DNA of 60,000 nt, from NCBI RefSeq assembly GCF_963678635.1, contig NC_087067.1, positions 46,428,001 to 46,488,000 on the forward strand, given 5' to 3'. The position numbers were made by a program, and so were the translations under genes. Below, piece by piece: positions 21,356-34,000 of the stretch. The notes below the pieces were generated by a model. That model saw only the letters and a program-made list of their open reading frames with translations, was not told the DNA's origin and did no database searches. The first letter of the stretch is position 1. Every line of letters starts with the position of its first letter. This DNA is from Symsagittifera roscoffensis. Taxonomy: Eukaryota; Xenacoelomorpha; Acoela; Convolutidae.

Positions 21356-23735
21356 CTGCAAGTGAGTCATGTCATCGTAGAACAACACACTCTAAATTCA
21401 CACAACACACATCACACTTATCAGAAAAATAACACGTCAATCTTATGATTAACACAAATCCTCGTAAATGATTATCGTAAATTTAAAAAGTTATAAAATC
21501 AAGTTTTCAACTTAAGTTAAGTTCAATTATAACTGTGCACTATATAATTGCACTGTGATACATAGCACCGGAAAAAAAACTTGAAATAAATGAAGACTCA
21601 AATTCCCACTTTGAGTTTTTGAAAAAAATTTCTGAGCATCTCAACTTTCTAACTGCAAGATTCAAAATTCTGTTGTTCGAACTACCAGACCACAGACCAC
21701 TTTTTGCAAATTCTACCGAAAATTAGCATGTTAAAGGGCGCGTAAAGCTGTCTGGTAGCAAACTTGAACACTAGTCTATTAGCTGAAAAACAATTATTTT
21801 TTATTAAGGAAAGTCTTGGTACTATTATGCATCTTCTTCCGGATGAACTTTTACGCTTAAGTTGTTTCAAAGGCACATCATAATACAGTTAATGTTAAAA
21901 TAATGATAAATTTTTTGACATCATTGATATCCTTGAGCAACTTAACAGGTCAAAAAATAAGGCATTTTCGGTTAATTCGTTTTTATGGACACAACTTCTA
22001 CGTGCGGAAATCACTAATCAACTGAAATCCGACGCCGAAACGAGCAATTTTAGGTTAATTATTTCGTTCAGATTCGCTGACCGAAAAGAGTATGGCCATC
22101 AACATGGTATTAACTATTAATCAGTTTTGACTCGAACAAAAAAATATGCAAGCTTTGAAGTAGTTAAAAATACGATTTACTCGCATGGCATTCTAAAATC
22201 CGGTGAAACCCTATCTGTACTAAAGGTTATTGGTTTCCAAAAAAAAAAAAGTTGGTCGCATTTGCGATGAAAATATTCAACTCTAATTGTTCAATTTTTG
22301 AGCCTGTGTATAGTTACTTGAATTTGTCCATTGTCCAAACAACATAGAATCAAGTAGCCTAAGCAACAAAATCGTAGTGACCTCTGTAGTCGCGCCAAAA
22401 CTTTACTAGTTGGCGAGGAATTTTTGTTTTCTAATGTGTTTTATTTCAACGAAATGCGTCGAGTAATGTATCATATTATAACCTTTCAGTAGTCATTCAA
22501 ACAATATTTTGAGCTTTTTGAAGTTTTTGATTTTTTTGGTCTAATTTTGAGCGAATAAAACGAGCGAGCAGGCTTATAAGTTAGGTCGTAAAATTTTGAT
22601 TTCACCCCAGTACATTATAATTTCTAAATTTTTTTTGTACGTTTTTGGAATCGGAATTTAAATTGAATTTAAAATCAAAGCTGAATTTTGCGTTTTTTAT
22701 TTTAATTTATTTTTTCTACTTAATTTACAAAAAAAAACTGTTATCAAACGTTCTTAAATTACTGGTACATTGAAGCTCTAGACCCTCGTTCAGATACTCA
22801 TGACACTATGAACAAAATTATTACGTCATTTGAAAAACAAAAACAGTTTTTCAGTCTTTTTTGCGGTCCGAACTTCCTGCGCAACTTGAACAGCAACGGT
22901 TTTCCTTGTTTCCTTCTCTTATTTGTCAAAATCTACCCTACCCTAGTTTTAAATGCATTTTTTTCCATAAAATTTTTTTCTTTACCTTTATTGCAATATC
23001 TAAAAATTTAAGTTTAAGTTCATTCGGTAAAAAAATGATACCTAAAATTGAACTTCCTTCAATTTGACTCAACAAGAAAATCGAAAAATAAACTTCAAAT
23101 ATTGTCAAAGTATAATTTTTTTATTCAAAAACTTTTCGTACAATTAACAAAACGATGAGTGCTTAACAACGACGATCAGTGTTTGGTTCAAGTGGTCATT
23201 CGGTGTGAGCATAAAATTGATCATTCGGGGTGTTAATTATCTTTATTTTGGTGTTTGGAGCTTTCATTTGCTTGATGATTGCTAATTTCTTAATTGCTGT
23301 TTTCTACTTCTCAGAAACTCAGATTTCAGGTTGAACGAATTCTGATTGTTGTATTCAATTTCTGAGTAAAAGCTATCAAAATTATGCTAGAAGATACATA
23401 TCACTTTTCAAACTTCTATGCTAGCTGAGCTTCATGATGCTAGTCACGCAGTCAACAATGAAAACAGTTAGTGATCGTTGGTGTATCCGCATAATCAGAC
23501 ACAGAGTGTTCCGCACAGAAAATCTACAGGTTGAAATGAACTTAAATAGGCTTTTTAACAGATAAAGTACCGAAAAAAAAATCTTTCAATACAGCCCACA
23601 ATGTTTCAGTGTAAATCGAATTAAAGTGGGTTTAACTAGATTCTTTTTAAAGAAAAAAATTGCCAAAAAAATAAATTGTAAGTATTTTGCAGCATAATAA
23701 AATTCAACTAAATCTATTAAAAAAATTGTAGGGGT

Positions 23736-24175
23736 CAGGGACGGATCTAGGATTTTCTCAAGGGGGGGGGGGTGGGTTTTCAAAAAATTTTCGAAAATTT
23801 TGACGGCCTTTTTTTTTAGGTCGACCAAATTGATTTTTCGAGCTCTCCCAAAGCACCGTTTTGTCCCAATTTTGGCCAAATTTTTTGCGCCGCAGGCAAA
23901 ATTTTGAAAAAACAGGCCAAAAAAGGCGTTTTTAGGCATTTTTTGGAAAATTTTGACCGAAAAATTGCGTTTTTTCGGCGCGCGGTCCCCTCTCAAAATT
24001 AGTATATATTGGCGCCCCGAAAGCGCCTTTAGAAGAATTTTAGGGTCGGTCGGCCAAAAATGGATTTCTTAAAAAGTATCAAAGGGGGGACCCTTTGGGT
24101 CGGTAGGGGGTCGAATCCCTGAGGAGAAGGCGTCCGCCAGCAGCGCCCCCCGCCCCCCCCCTAAATCCGCCCCTG
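23736..24175. mobile_element. Non-autonomous hAT element, 440 bp, with perfect 8-bp target duplication
   Basis: The left end is CAGGGACGGATCTAGG and the right end CCTAAATCCGCCCCTG, which are inverted copies with a few mismatches. Both sides carry GTAGGGGT (23728-23735 and 24176-24183). CAGGG ends with an 8-bp duplication are diagnostic of the hAT superfamily. The interior has no transposase. It has G and C runs next to the ends like the element at 9761-10616. Confidence 0.88.
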
Positions 24176-24897
24176 GTAGGGGTCATATAAGATCAATTGG
24201 CGCTTCTTTATTTCTCCCAACTCACTTATGCATCAGTTTTATGGTGTAAAGATGAGTTTTACAAGCTGGAACTATGGCCGAAAAATACGCGAAGTCATGA
24301 AAAATTATCAATGCAAATCAGAATTTGGTTTTAGATCGAAAATCTGAAAAGTAATCATAGACAATCAAATTAAATCAAGTTCTCAACAAAAGATTTTCTG
24401 AAGAAATCACGAAAATGTGGTACAAAGCCGAACACAGTAGTATCGAATAATTTCTTCCTTTTTTGTAGAAATTATACGTTTTTCAACATTTTTAGCGTAA
24501 CGAAATCCCCTTTCTTTTCGCTTTTATCCATAAGAACTGAAATTTTCAATATTAATTCTTTTTGGATGGAGTTTGTTCGAATATTCAGAATGGGTTGATG
24601 TAGTTTACTTTTCAGTGTTGATTTTGATTGCCAGGTGCTATGAGTGAAGTCGAAAAAAGAATCGATTTGCATTTCTAAATATCGAATCAAGGTTTCAATC
24701 AATTCGCCATCTGCTTTTTTTCCGCTTTTTAAATTCAAAAAAAATAAGCACCGAGAGATTAGGGTCAGCGTCATGAAGTTAGATGCTCATAGCTAATCCT
24801 AGATAGAGTTGCTAGCGTAAGTTGAAATTATAATTTGCTAAAAACTTTTTGAAGCAAAATTGTGTCAACTTAATTTGTTTTATTTTAGTCCAAAGAG

Positions 24898-25111
24898 CAG
24901 CTGTGGATTCAAGGGGGACTCCCCTCACCATTGAGGGATTTGACACCTTCACGACCAAAGGGGTCCCATTTCGTACTAATGTACGATGTCCATTTTTAGC
25001 TGACCGACCCTAGAATTTTTTCTAACCGTGCTTTTGACGCCATTACATATTAATTGTGGGAGAGGGGTTCGATTCAAAAAATCAATTAAAAACATTCTAG
25101 ATCCACGCCTG
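24898..25111. mobile_element. Degenerate hAT-type MITE, reverse orientation
   Basis: The ends CAGCTGTGGATTCAAGGGGG and ATTCTAGATCCACGCCTG match the two ends of the 23736 element in reverse. The interior shares GACCGACCCTAGAATTTT with it. Flanking 8-mers CCAAAGAG and GAAAAGGG agree at five positions only, so the insertion is old or the ends are approximate. Confidence 0.6.
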
Positions 25112-28100
25112 GAAAAGGGTATGCTTAACTAACAAATCAACGTCGTTATAATGAAATTATGAAACCTTCACTTATTACCATGTTAAATTTGGCTGTTTAA
25201 TAAAACATCGGCACTCAGTTTTTTCATGTACCACAAATCATTTGAACATTCAGATAATGATTTTGTTGCTCTTTTAAAGGCAAGTCAAAAATCCATTAAG
25301 CTCCGAGTGACATTTTTATGGAAGGATGCCTACTCCCTAAAACTGGTGCTAGAGGACATTTTTCGATGGAACTCGAGATTAAAAAGAAGTTTATTTCCAC
25401 TCCATTTTATTCAATTTGAACACTTCTGACGGCCGTTTTAACTACAATTTGATCTCGGATTTTCCGTCCATTTCCGTTCAAAATTCAATTCCACGCCTAG
25501 TTTCGAGACTGAATTCGATTTCTGCCGCTTTGCTATGTTCATATTTTTCGTAAAATTGCAAGCAAGTGAATATTTAAAACCGCTGGAAAATCGAATTCAA
25601 AATGGACAGGCTTAATGAAAAGGTCAGCGTTTAGAAGATGAATTGAGCCTTCTTTCCCCCTCCCCCTTCCAAGCCCATTGCCTTTACCCTTAGCCTGTGT
25701 TTAGCCTGCACCTCCAAACAATTTCTATTTTGGTCTCGAATTGATGCAAAGTCTCCATTAGTCTAAAGTGTTCAGGGTAAAATTGGTGTGTCCCGCTCGC
25801 ATTTAACTGAAGAGGCGGGGTTAATTTGAAGTAAAATGGCGAATCAAGCAATACACAAAAGTGTAATATTATTAAACTAGACGCCTTTGTTATAAATAAA
25901 TTATTACCCACTATTCCCTCATGCCCGCGAAATTTTATATCTTTAGCTGCGCTATTCCAATTTTAGTTTAATTTAATCGCATATTCTCAAATGGCTTCTC
26001 ATGTAATAACATTGGAATGAAGCTAATTCATTTCACCGAAAAGCATTTCTCGGCAAAAATAGAGGCGCTTGTTGCGAACAAAAGCGTGCTAATGGCTTCC
26101 TTAAAATATAATGTCATTAGTTATGACCCCGCGAACCCTCACTAAAAGCCGTATAAACTTATTTTCGTTATGATAATCAGAAGGTACACATATGGCCATT
26201 GAAATTTTTTATGAGAGAAAATTTAATGTAGATCCAATATCTTTTGTTCTTTTTCTGCTCTAATTAGTTCAATTTAACGGCTAAAAGAAAAGAAGATATA
26301 ACACATGACACTTGAGCCGGTTGTTATTTTTACTTTCATTTTTGTACTTTTACCTTCAAAACTGACAATTTTTTTGCGCATATCTTTGAAATTGTTTTCT
26401 TCTGCAAAATGAGCATTTACTTTTTTGAGTCGGTAAAGTGCTTAGAAAACGGGTCTGACATTAGTATTTTTTAATCATTTTTTAATAAAGCTGGTTTTGT
26501 TCAAAAATTTTGGTTGCGGCAACTGTAAATTGTGCCAAGACAACTTGTACCAGGCGAAACCTTGAATGTTCCGACTCTCAATTAGGGTGTGCTAGCTAAA
26601 CTCACGTTCAAAATTAAAAAAAAAAGTTAAGAAAAAGAAGAAGATGAAAGATAAAAATAAATTGTTTTTCATTGAAAGCCCCCACTCCAAAAAAAATTTT
26701 AAAAAAAAAGATATATTTTGCATCTAATAAACGGGAAAAGTTCTATTAATTGAAGAAATATTTCAAAACAAATAAAAACGAAAATTCTCGTATCAAGGAA
26801 AACATTGATCGTTCCGATTGCGTTTCAATTTCTACGGAGTAGTTTAAATAAAATTTTTAATGAAATTTTCAAAAAAAAATTAAAAGAAATTTAGAAAATC
26901 ATCACACCACACGCTACGTCAAGTACAAAATTAGGCTAATTTCCAGTTTCCCATTCCCTCGCAATATTTCAAAAAAAACTGTTCAAAAACTGTTTACACG
27001 GCATTTTGCATACAAGAAATGTTGTGAAAATTTGTTAACATGTTTGAGCTGACACGTTTAAATGCATTTTATAACATGAAAAGCCGTTTTGAATAGGTTT
27101 TAATTATTAAATTTCCAAAAACATCGGCAACTATTAAAAAAACCCAAAATTAAATGTTTGTTCCGAATTACGAAGAACTGAATTATTTGTTTTGAACACT
27201 TAAATTATTTTCTCGAGAGCTGGTATACCTCGCATTTACATTGCATTATATTGAAACTTCTTTTGGGAAAGTTATCAACTCCAATCGCAGCAAACTGTGC
27301 GCTAACACGACAACTCGTATGTCATAGCAAAGTCCTGAAAGTTCAGAGTGCTCCTAAATCCCTTTCGAATAGTTTTCGAGAAAGAGCAAGTGTGGAAAAT
27401 TGAGTCGTAGAAAATTAATACCACCGGCTTGCTAGCATCAACTCAATCTGGAACAATTTTGTTGTGCCGGATAATTTACCACGCATAAATAATTCGTTTG
27501 ACACTTTCAGGATTATGGAAAAATCTTCAAAATCCGCATAAATTAGTCCAGAGCATGGTCAAATTGGCAACTTTCAAACTCCCGAAACTTTGCAAAAATT
27601 AATCTGAGGTGAAATATATTTTTATAATCGATTTCAATCTTCAATGGATTTTTAATTTTTTTTTGTTAAAAACCATTATTTTGATTGCCGAAAATTGAAT
27701 GATAAAACAAACCACACCACCAAGCATAAGTCGATACAAATAATACCTCGAGAGCTGGTATACCTCGCATTGTTTTGCACTTTAATGAAACTTCTATTGA
27801 GAAAAATATCAACTTCAATCACAGCAGAATTTTACACTAATAATCTGAAACCAGTATCATTATTGGTAAAGAGCAAGTGTGAGAAATTGAGTCCTACAAA
27901 ATTTTGCACGCAAGAGTGAAAAATTTAGTCGTACAAATTTTGCATGTATATATGCTTTTATCAATAGCACTGCAAATCGATAAAAACAAATCAAGGTAAT
28001 CAATCAATCAAAACCTGGCAGTTGAAGACGCTCAAAAGATTTCATTTGCTTTTTTTTAACAAAGCAGTAGCTTTCCAAAATTTGCATATGCGATAAGAAT

Positions 28101-28322
28101 TGGATTTGTTTTTTTTAGTTTGCTTGAGAGTCGAAAAGAAGCACAGTAAAAAAAATCATCAAAACTTTTCATTTTTTCCTAAAATAAAACAGAAAAGTAT
28201 TTGCACTTGCCATTACCTTTGGACCTGTTTCAAATATTGCGCTTGAAAGGAAGCATTGAAGAAACGAAAGGAAGCATAGTTGATTAAGGTGAATTTGCAG
28301 AAACTAATTGAGAAAATCTATT

Positions 28323-28446
28323 GAGTAGACAACAAACAAAAATCAGCCTTTTCAGAATAATACAAGAATAAGCCAAAATAAAGTGAGTAGAAAACAAACA
28401 CGAATGAGCCTTTTCAGAATAAGACAACAATAAGACAAAATAAAAT
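28323..28446. repeat. Tandem duplication, 62-bp unit, two copies
   Basis: GAGTAGA.AACAAACA and AGCCTTTTCAGAATAA recur at a 62-bp period (28323-28384 and 28385-28446) with several substitutions. Confidence 0.7.
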
Positions 28447-28754
28447 GAAGAGAGAACAAGCCTTTTACAAGCCACCATATTACGCAGAAAAAATGTCGCA
28501 GGTCAAAAGCTCAAGCCATTGATATAATTGAAAAATTTAAAACTGTAACCGGTTTTGAAAAATCCAACTATAAATATTCCGTCACTTCTTTAAAAATCTG
28601 ATGAAAAAACCATCCGGGTATAATTTTTTTTATCACGTTGTTCGAAAGTTGGAGCAATAAACCGAGCATGTCATCAGACTTGAGCGTTTGCCGAAGATCT
28701 TGTTTAAGGCGCTCCATTTATTTTAGTCAGTGCCTTATGCTTGTGCGCTATTTA

Positions 28755-29070
28755 TTAACCCATTTTTTTCAAAAAAAAATGGATATATAATTAGATATTT
28801 TTGTGTCTTGTTGCTTAAATCATAGTGGTTGGAACATTGTACTACTTGCACAACGAAAACAGTTATCTTTGTTGAATATAAAAATTTAATACTCTTCACA
28901 ACTGAGCGTTCAGTTCTTAAGAATCTCAAATATTTATATTCAATAAAGATAACTGTTTTCGGTGCAAGTAGCACACAATTTTCCGACCACTATGATTTGA
29001 GTCAGAAGATACAAAAAAATCTAATTATTTTTTCGGTTTTTTGTTTCTTTTTTTTTTTGAGAAAAATTGG
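28755..29070. repeat. Foldback element: long imperfect inverted repeat
   Basis: The left arm (about 28755-28905) and right arm (about 28912-29070) are inverse copies. Examples are TAATTAGAT, AAATCATAGTGGTTGGAA, CTACTTGCAC and AAAACAGTTATCTTTGTTGA on the left, matched by ATCTAATTA, CCGACCACTATGATTT, GTGCAAGTAG and TCAATAAAGATAACTGTTTT on the right. Only a few bases separate the arms. No coding capacity was seen. Confidence 0.75.
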
Positions 29071-30556
29071 GGCTAAAACATTAGGCGAAAAACTGCAAAC
29101 AAAGAGAAGGTATAGTTTATTAGTAGAACCATATTAAGTATCACTAGAATATTGATTTGAAATGTGAAAATGGTGTGAAATTTGGAAAAAAATTCAGACC
29201 AATTTTTTTTTACCTTAAAACAGTTGTTTTTGTTTCTATCGGAATCCAATTCTTGATGAAACTTTTTGAAAATTTTACACTTCGTCATTATTAGCTTTGT
29301 TTACTCTGTTTGCGGTACTCAAATTCTAAACGTATCAAATTAGTTATGAGTAGACATCTAAAGAATTAGAGTAAAACTCAAATTAAGTTCTTTTGTTCCT
29401 TTTTTTGAAAAAAGTAATATATTTTTAGCTATTTAAGTCCATTGATAACTGCATGAGCTTCATTTATCATTTTCTTTTAAAAAATTCAAGATCCGATAAT
29501 AACTCACTTACTGATTTTATCGATCAAATTTTTCCAAAGCAAATTTTTTTTCTTTTTCTCAACTAAATATAGAAATATAGAAATATTTCCAGTCGATAAG
29601 AGGCTGTTGAGCTACCTATTGTCTCAGAATAACGTTGCCCTCCTTTTGTAAATAGCGCTAAGCGAAGAAACAAATGACGAAATTGATTACTGCAATTAGT
29701 TTAAAATTTACTACAAAAATTTAGAAAATATATGAAGGAGAGAAACTTTTTGTTTTCAATTTAAGCCAGATGATTGGTCACAGCTGACACCCAAATAATT
29801 GATTTAATAGTAACTAAGGAACAACCCATCAAGTTGGCTCGCATTTATAGTGCAAAAAGCAGCTACAAATAGTCATGTTAGTGAACATTTCAAATGCCTG
29901 TAAGTTTTAACAAAAATGAAAAAAAAAATGAATGCCTAAAAATTTATACCGGAAATTTAAATTCATAATAGTTCGTGAGATTTTTTTCAGATACAAAAGT
30001 TGAGGTTTTTTATTGTTTTCATTTTTTTTGTCATTTCAGCAACTTCCACCGCTGAGGCAAGGCTATTTTAAACCAATTTATCTCAAAAATTCATCGGAAC
30101 ACTCTGGTTTTACTATTCTATACTACTCTGGTTTTACTATCGGAACACTCTGGTTTTACTCTGGGACCTCACACCACGAGATTTTAGCAAATTTTTCAAT
30201 TAACTTTCAATTTTTTCCCAAAGTGTGAATTGAATTGTATGTTTGATGTAGCTTAATCATAATTCTTGCCCTTAGGACGTTTGTTTTTTCAAACCCAGGG
30301 GACAGTGAGTCATTTTTGTCAGCAAAATTAGCATGAAACAAAAATAATTTTAAAAAACGCTTTTGTTCATTACTCAAATTAAACTCGGTCGCTGGGCGTT
30401 TTGACAACATAAAACAACAGTTTATTTGAAGTTTTTTAAAGCGAAGCGAAACAGATAGTTAAGAATAAACATATTTGAAAACATAGCACATTCACGTTCA
30501 ACTTTGAGAAAAATGAACTTTTATTTTTTTGCTGCTGAACAAAAATAACAACTCAC

Positions 30557-31074
30557 CGCTTTCGGTTCTCCTAATGCTTCTTGCTCGAGTGAGTACTTGT
30601 ACGCCATAAATGTCAGGAACACCACAAACAGAACGCTGATAAGCATCATCGTAATGAACACTGTCAAAATTCTCTTTGGGGTGGAGATTGAGGGGTACTG
30701 GAGGGGCTTCAAAATCGAAATCAGCTGATCTATGGCCGACACCATGAGGGCCATAGCGTTTCCGTTTTGAAAGGTCGCAAACATAATTGCCAGTGCTATG
30801 TTCACATAGTCGGGGTACATTGACCGTCTTTGGATCACATTCACAGTGGACATGGCTAGTATGACCGACAGTAGAAGGTCACAGATGGACATGATGACCA
30901 TGAGGAAGCCTGGCGGGGTGTGAAGGGCGCTGGTGTTCCATACTACAAGTATGACCAGAATCGAGCTGCAGCTAATGACCAATGAGAGTATAATGTAGAG
31001 CAGTGTTTCGAGGACAATGACAAACGCGCTGTTGTTGTTTTCGTACCAATGGTCAAATTCATAATCTTCCGATG
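30557..31074 (-). CDS. Seven-helix receptor, TM1-TM4 exon
   Basis: The exon begins after TCATCATTTCAG (acceptor at 31075-31077) with two bases of a split codon and ends at donor GCG|GTGAGT, phase 0. It encodes about 172 aa: a short extracellular tail with an N-glycosylation sequon (NNS), TM1 (ETLLYIILSLVISCSSILVI), TM2 with the conserved aspartate (MSICDLLLSVILAM), TM3 and TM4. The motif after TM3 is AIDQLISILKPLQY, so the DRY box of class A receptors is DQL here. TM4 lacks the usual tryptophan, and there is no cysteine at the top of TM3. The shape recalls divergent rhodopsin-like groups such as nematode-type Srsx receptors, but I cannot assign a subfamily. Confidence 0.88.
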
Positions 31075-34000
31075 CTGAAATGATGAAAATTTAAATTTTA
31101 ATTTGATTTTAAGCTAATTAAATGAGGAAAACATTTAAAGTTAGGAAAACTTTTTAATTTAATTAATTTGAATTTACAAAAAAATTTTAATTCCATATTT
31201 TACCATTGAAAAAGATTAAGGATTAAACAATTTTTACCATTTTTTAACTGTTGGGTCACTTTGTTTTGAAACTGTCTGAAAAGGAAAAAAAATATTTAGT
31301 CTATATTGTTCCTCTTCTTTTTGCTGGGCGCATTTTTTTGCAAAGAGTTCTTATTTAAAAAATTGAAAAAACATCAAGCCAATTTCCCATTTTCAATTAT
31401 GCATTTTTTCTTGACTTATTACTTTGATAAAATTAATTGAAATGAACAAATATACCAAAAAAGCAAAACCGAAATAAACAGAAAAAAATCCTAATTTGGC
31501 GCATGACCAACTTCAACTTTCACGCTTTGCTGGTTCAGTGCTTTTAAATTTGAGAAATAATGATTTTCTGGAGATTTGAGGAGTAAATATTTTCAAATCG
31601 CTGAGCCAAATCATCAACTTTGTTTGAAATAAGTTATGAATGTTGATTAATTTGGGTTTCAGATCTTCGGGTTTTTTTGGAAACTTTTTCTGGGTCAACA
31701 ATTATGATATTTTTAGCTCAAAGGAAATAAAACAAGGCCAATTTTGTCAAATTTTACTGCAGCACGACTTTTTACAATAGTTTCACTTCAAGTGCACCTT
31801 TGAGGTTAACTGCAAAAAACTATGAGCGATGTTTTTCCTTCTTAGCGTTAATCCTTGTCGCCAAAACATTTCTTCTGCGCCAGCAAAAATTATTGAAAGA
31901 GTGTTAAGTTCAACCAAAAATTTTCCCTCTAATGAAACTATTGGTTGCCCTAACAAAAGCACAAAGTTTACCTATATTGATTGTTATTTCATTTGCTGGT
32001 CTATTTATTCAGACGGCAGATAAATGCTTTTCAATGTTTTTTCTTTAATATCGCAAACAAAGCTTAAGGAAATTTCTACAAAAAATGCTAAAATTTCAAT
32101 GCTAGCTTAATTAAGCGTGAACTAAGAGAATACGCTTTTGAATGAACTTTTTTTATTCTCATTAAAGGTACCACAGGCGTGGCGATTGGTGCATTTCTCC
32201 GGAAAAAAATTTGAACTCAATTACTTATTAATTACCAAAATTCATGCACATTTAATCACGAGAAACTAATTCTATTTGTAGGAAGTTGGCATTGTGCAAA
32301 TTTCAACGTTTAAATTACAAGATTTCTTGTATCAGGTCAAATTTTGAATTGTCCCGACTGCTCTTTGACGTCCAATAAAACTTTCCAAAAAATTTATTTC
32401 AGATTTATTTGAAACCTCCACACGCCTTGCGAGTACAAAAGATACAGAAGACGCCCAGTAATATATCAATGAGCCTGAATCAACTAAACTAGGATTAATT
32501 ACTGAGCCATATTATATCACCGCTTACGCGTTGATAGCACGAATAACATGCGGGTTAATTACCCGAAGCTGACCAAATATGCAATTTTTAAACACCCATA
32601 CTTCTATAGAACTTAGTCACAGGTGAAATATAGTTTTGAAATTAAACCCAAGATAATGATACTTGCCAGATGATAGAAAAAATCCTTTCAAAAATGCTAG
32701 CTAAAAAATTACAATTGAAGAAAAAACACGAGCACAAATTTTTCGTTATTTTGTTTGAAAATCCGAAAAAAAGTTTAATTATCTAAAGTTTCAGCCAAAT
32801 CACTCTGAATTGAAATTCTTTTGCTCAATTCAAAATTTTTTCTTTTAAATGTTTTCAAATCAAAATTTTTACAGCAGCGCTTGGATAGAATAATTATATT
32901 ACAATTATCTCAAAAGTAACCTGAAAAAAGTGTGAATAAAATGTTCAACCCAAACTACTGTGTTAAAGTATGATTTGTTTATACTTCATTGAAAAACAAG
33001 TTGATACTAACTGTTAGTGTTGCGACTGCCTTTAAAGTGTTTGTGGTACAGTTATATTTTGAAGAAATGCGAAAAGTTAAGTTTCTTGGAAAAACTAATT
33101 TGATTTTCTCATAAAATTTTTCTTCCCAAAATTTCTTTTTTGGTAAACCCTTATTTTGTTTATTTAGCTTGCATCAATTAGTTTAGAGCCAGAGAAGCTT
33201 GCCGCATTGCATTAGAATTAGAAGAATTTAAAAATAGAATAAGAGGGCATATTAGTTTTCAGAAAAAGAACGCTGGAACGAAGGTTGAATGGTAGAGAGC
33301 TCTTCTTTAACTGGCTCAAAACTTCTAAGTTACTAAGTGAGAACCAAAAATTGAAACAAAAAAAATCACTTGTAGAGTGTTGCATTTAATAACAAAATTC
33401 AAAAAAATTTGAGGTGTAAATTTTATGCATTAGGAATTTTTACTGTCCGTGTTTTCACAGACTATCAAAAATTCGCAAATGCGAACATTTGCTCATAGCG
33501 TGCAATTGTGGTACTATACTATTTTTTGATAATTTTTCCTAGTCTGTTTTTTACTGATCTCTAATCTGTTCGTGAAAGTTTGAAAGTTACAACACTTATT
33601 TTGCCATTCCAACTTTGATTTTTATAAAGTTTGAAGCTATTGTTTTTTTTTATTTTGAGCCGTTTTCATCAAAATGGGAAAATTGATTTCAAAGATGGTA
33701 TTCGTATTTGATAAATACCCCGTTCGAAATTTTTTAAGCAAGCTTCGTTTCAACTTTCAACACATAGCATGTGAAGCATCAATGAACACAAAATAGAAGT
33801 TACACAAGTTAATAGCTCCTCATATCGATTCTGGAGGCAGATATTTTAAAATGACTGTGGTTTATATACCTTTTGAAGGGCAGCAAAGACTTAAAACAAG
33901 CTAGAACAACAGTGCTACATTCAAGATTTTTTGCTATACATTCAAGACCAATGCGCAAAATAAATTTTCCACCTTACGCTCAACGAAAGACTTGTATGTT

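Larger units (their letters stand above)
21356..30556 (-). other. Receptor intron between TM4 and TM5 exons (9.2 kb)
   Basis: It starts GTGAGT at 30556 and ends TTGCAG, phase 0. It contains hAT-type elements (23736-24175, 24898-25111), the foldback element 28755-29070, fragments of the dispersed repeats (26540-27930), a 62-bp tandem duplication (28323-28446) and three copies of ACTCTGGTTTTAC (30101, 30125, 30147). No exon was recognised among the short ORFs. Confidence 0.7.

Noticed and set aside
23586-23996. 136-aa minus-strand ORF
   Set aside because: It crosses the end of the hAT MITE and consists of repeat-derived low-complexity sequence.
24105-24125. GGGTCGAATCCC-like T-arm suggesting a tRNA gene
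   Set aside because: It lies inside the hAT MITE, and no cloverleaf can be drawn around it.
24472-24774. 100-aa minus-strand ORF
   Set aside because: It lies inside a receptor intron, has no recognisable domain and its length is within chance for AT-rich DNA.
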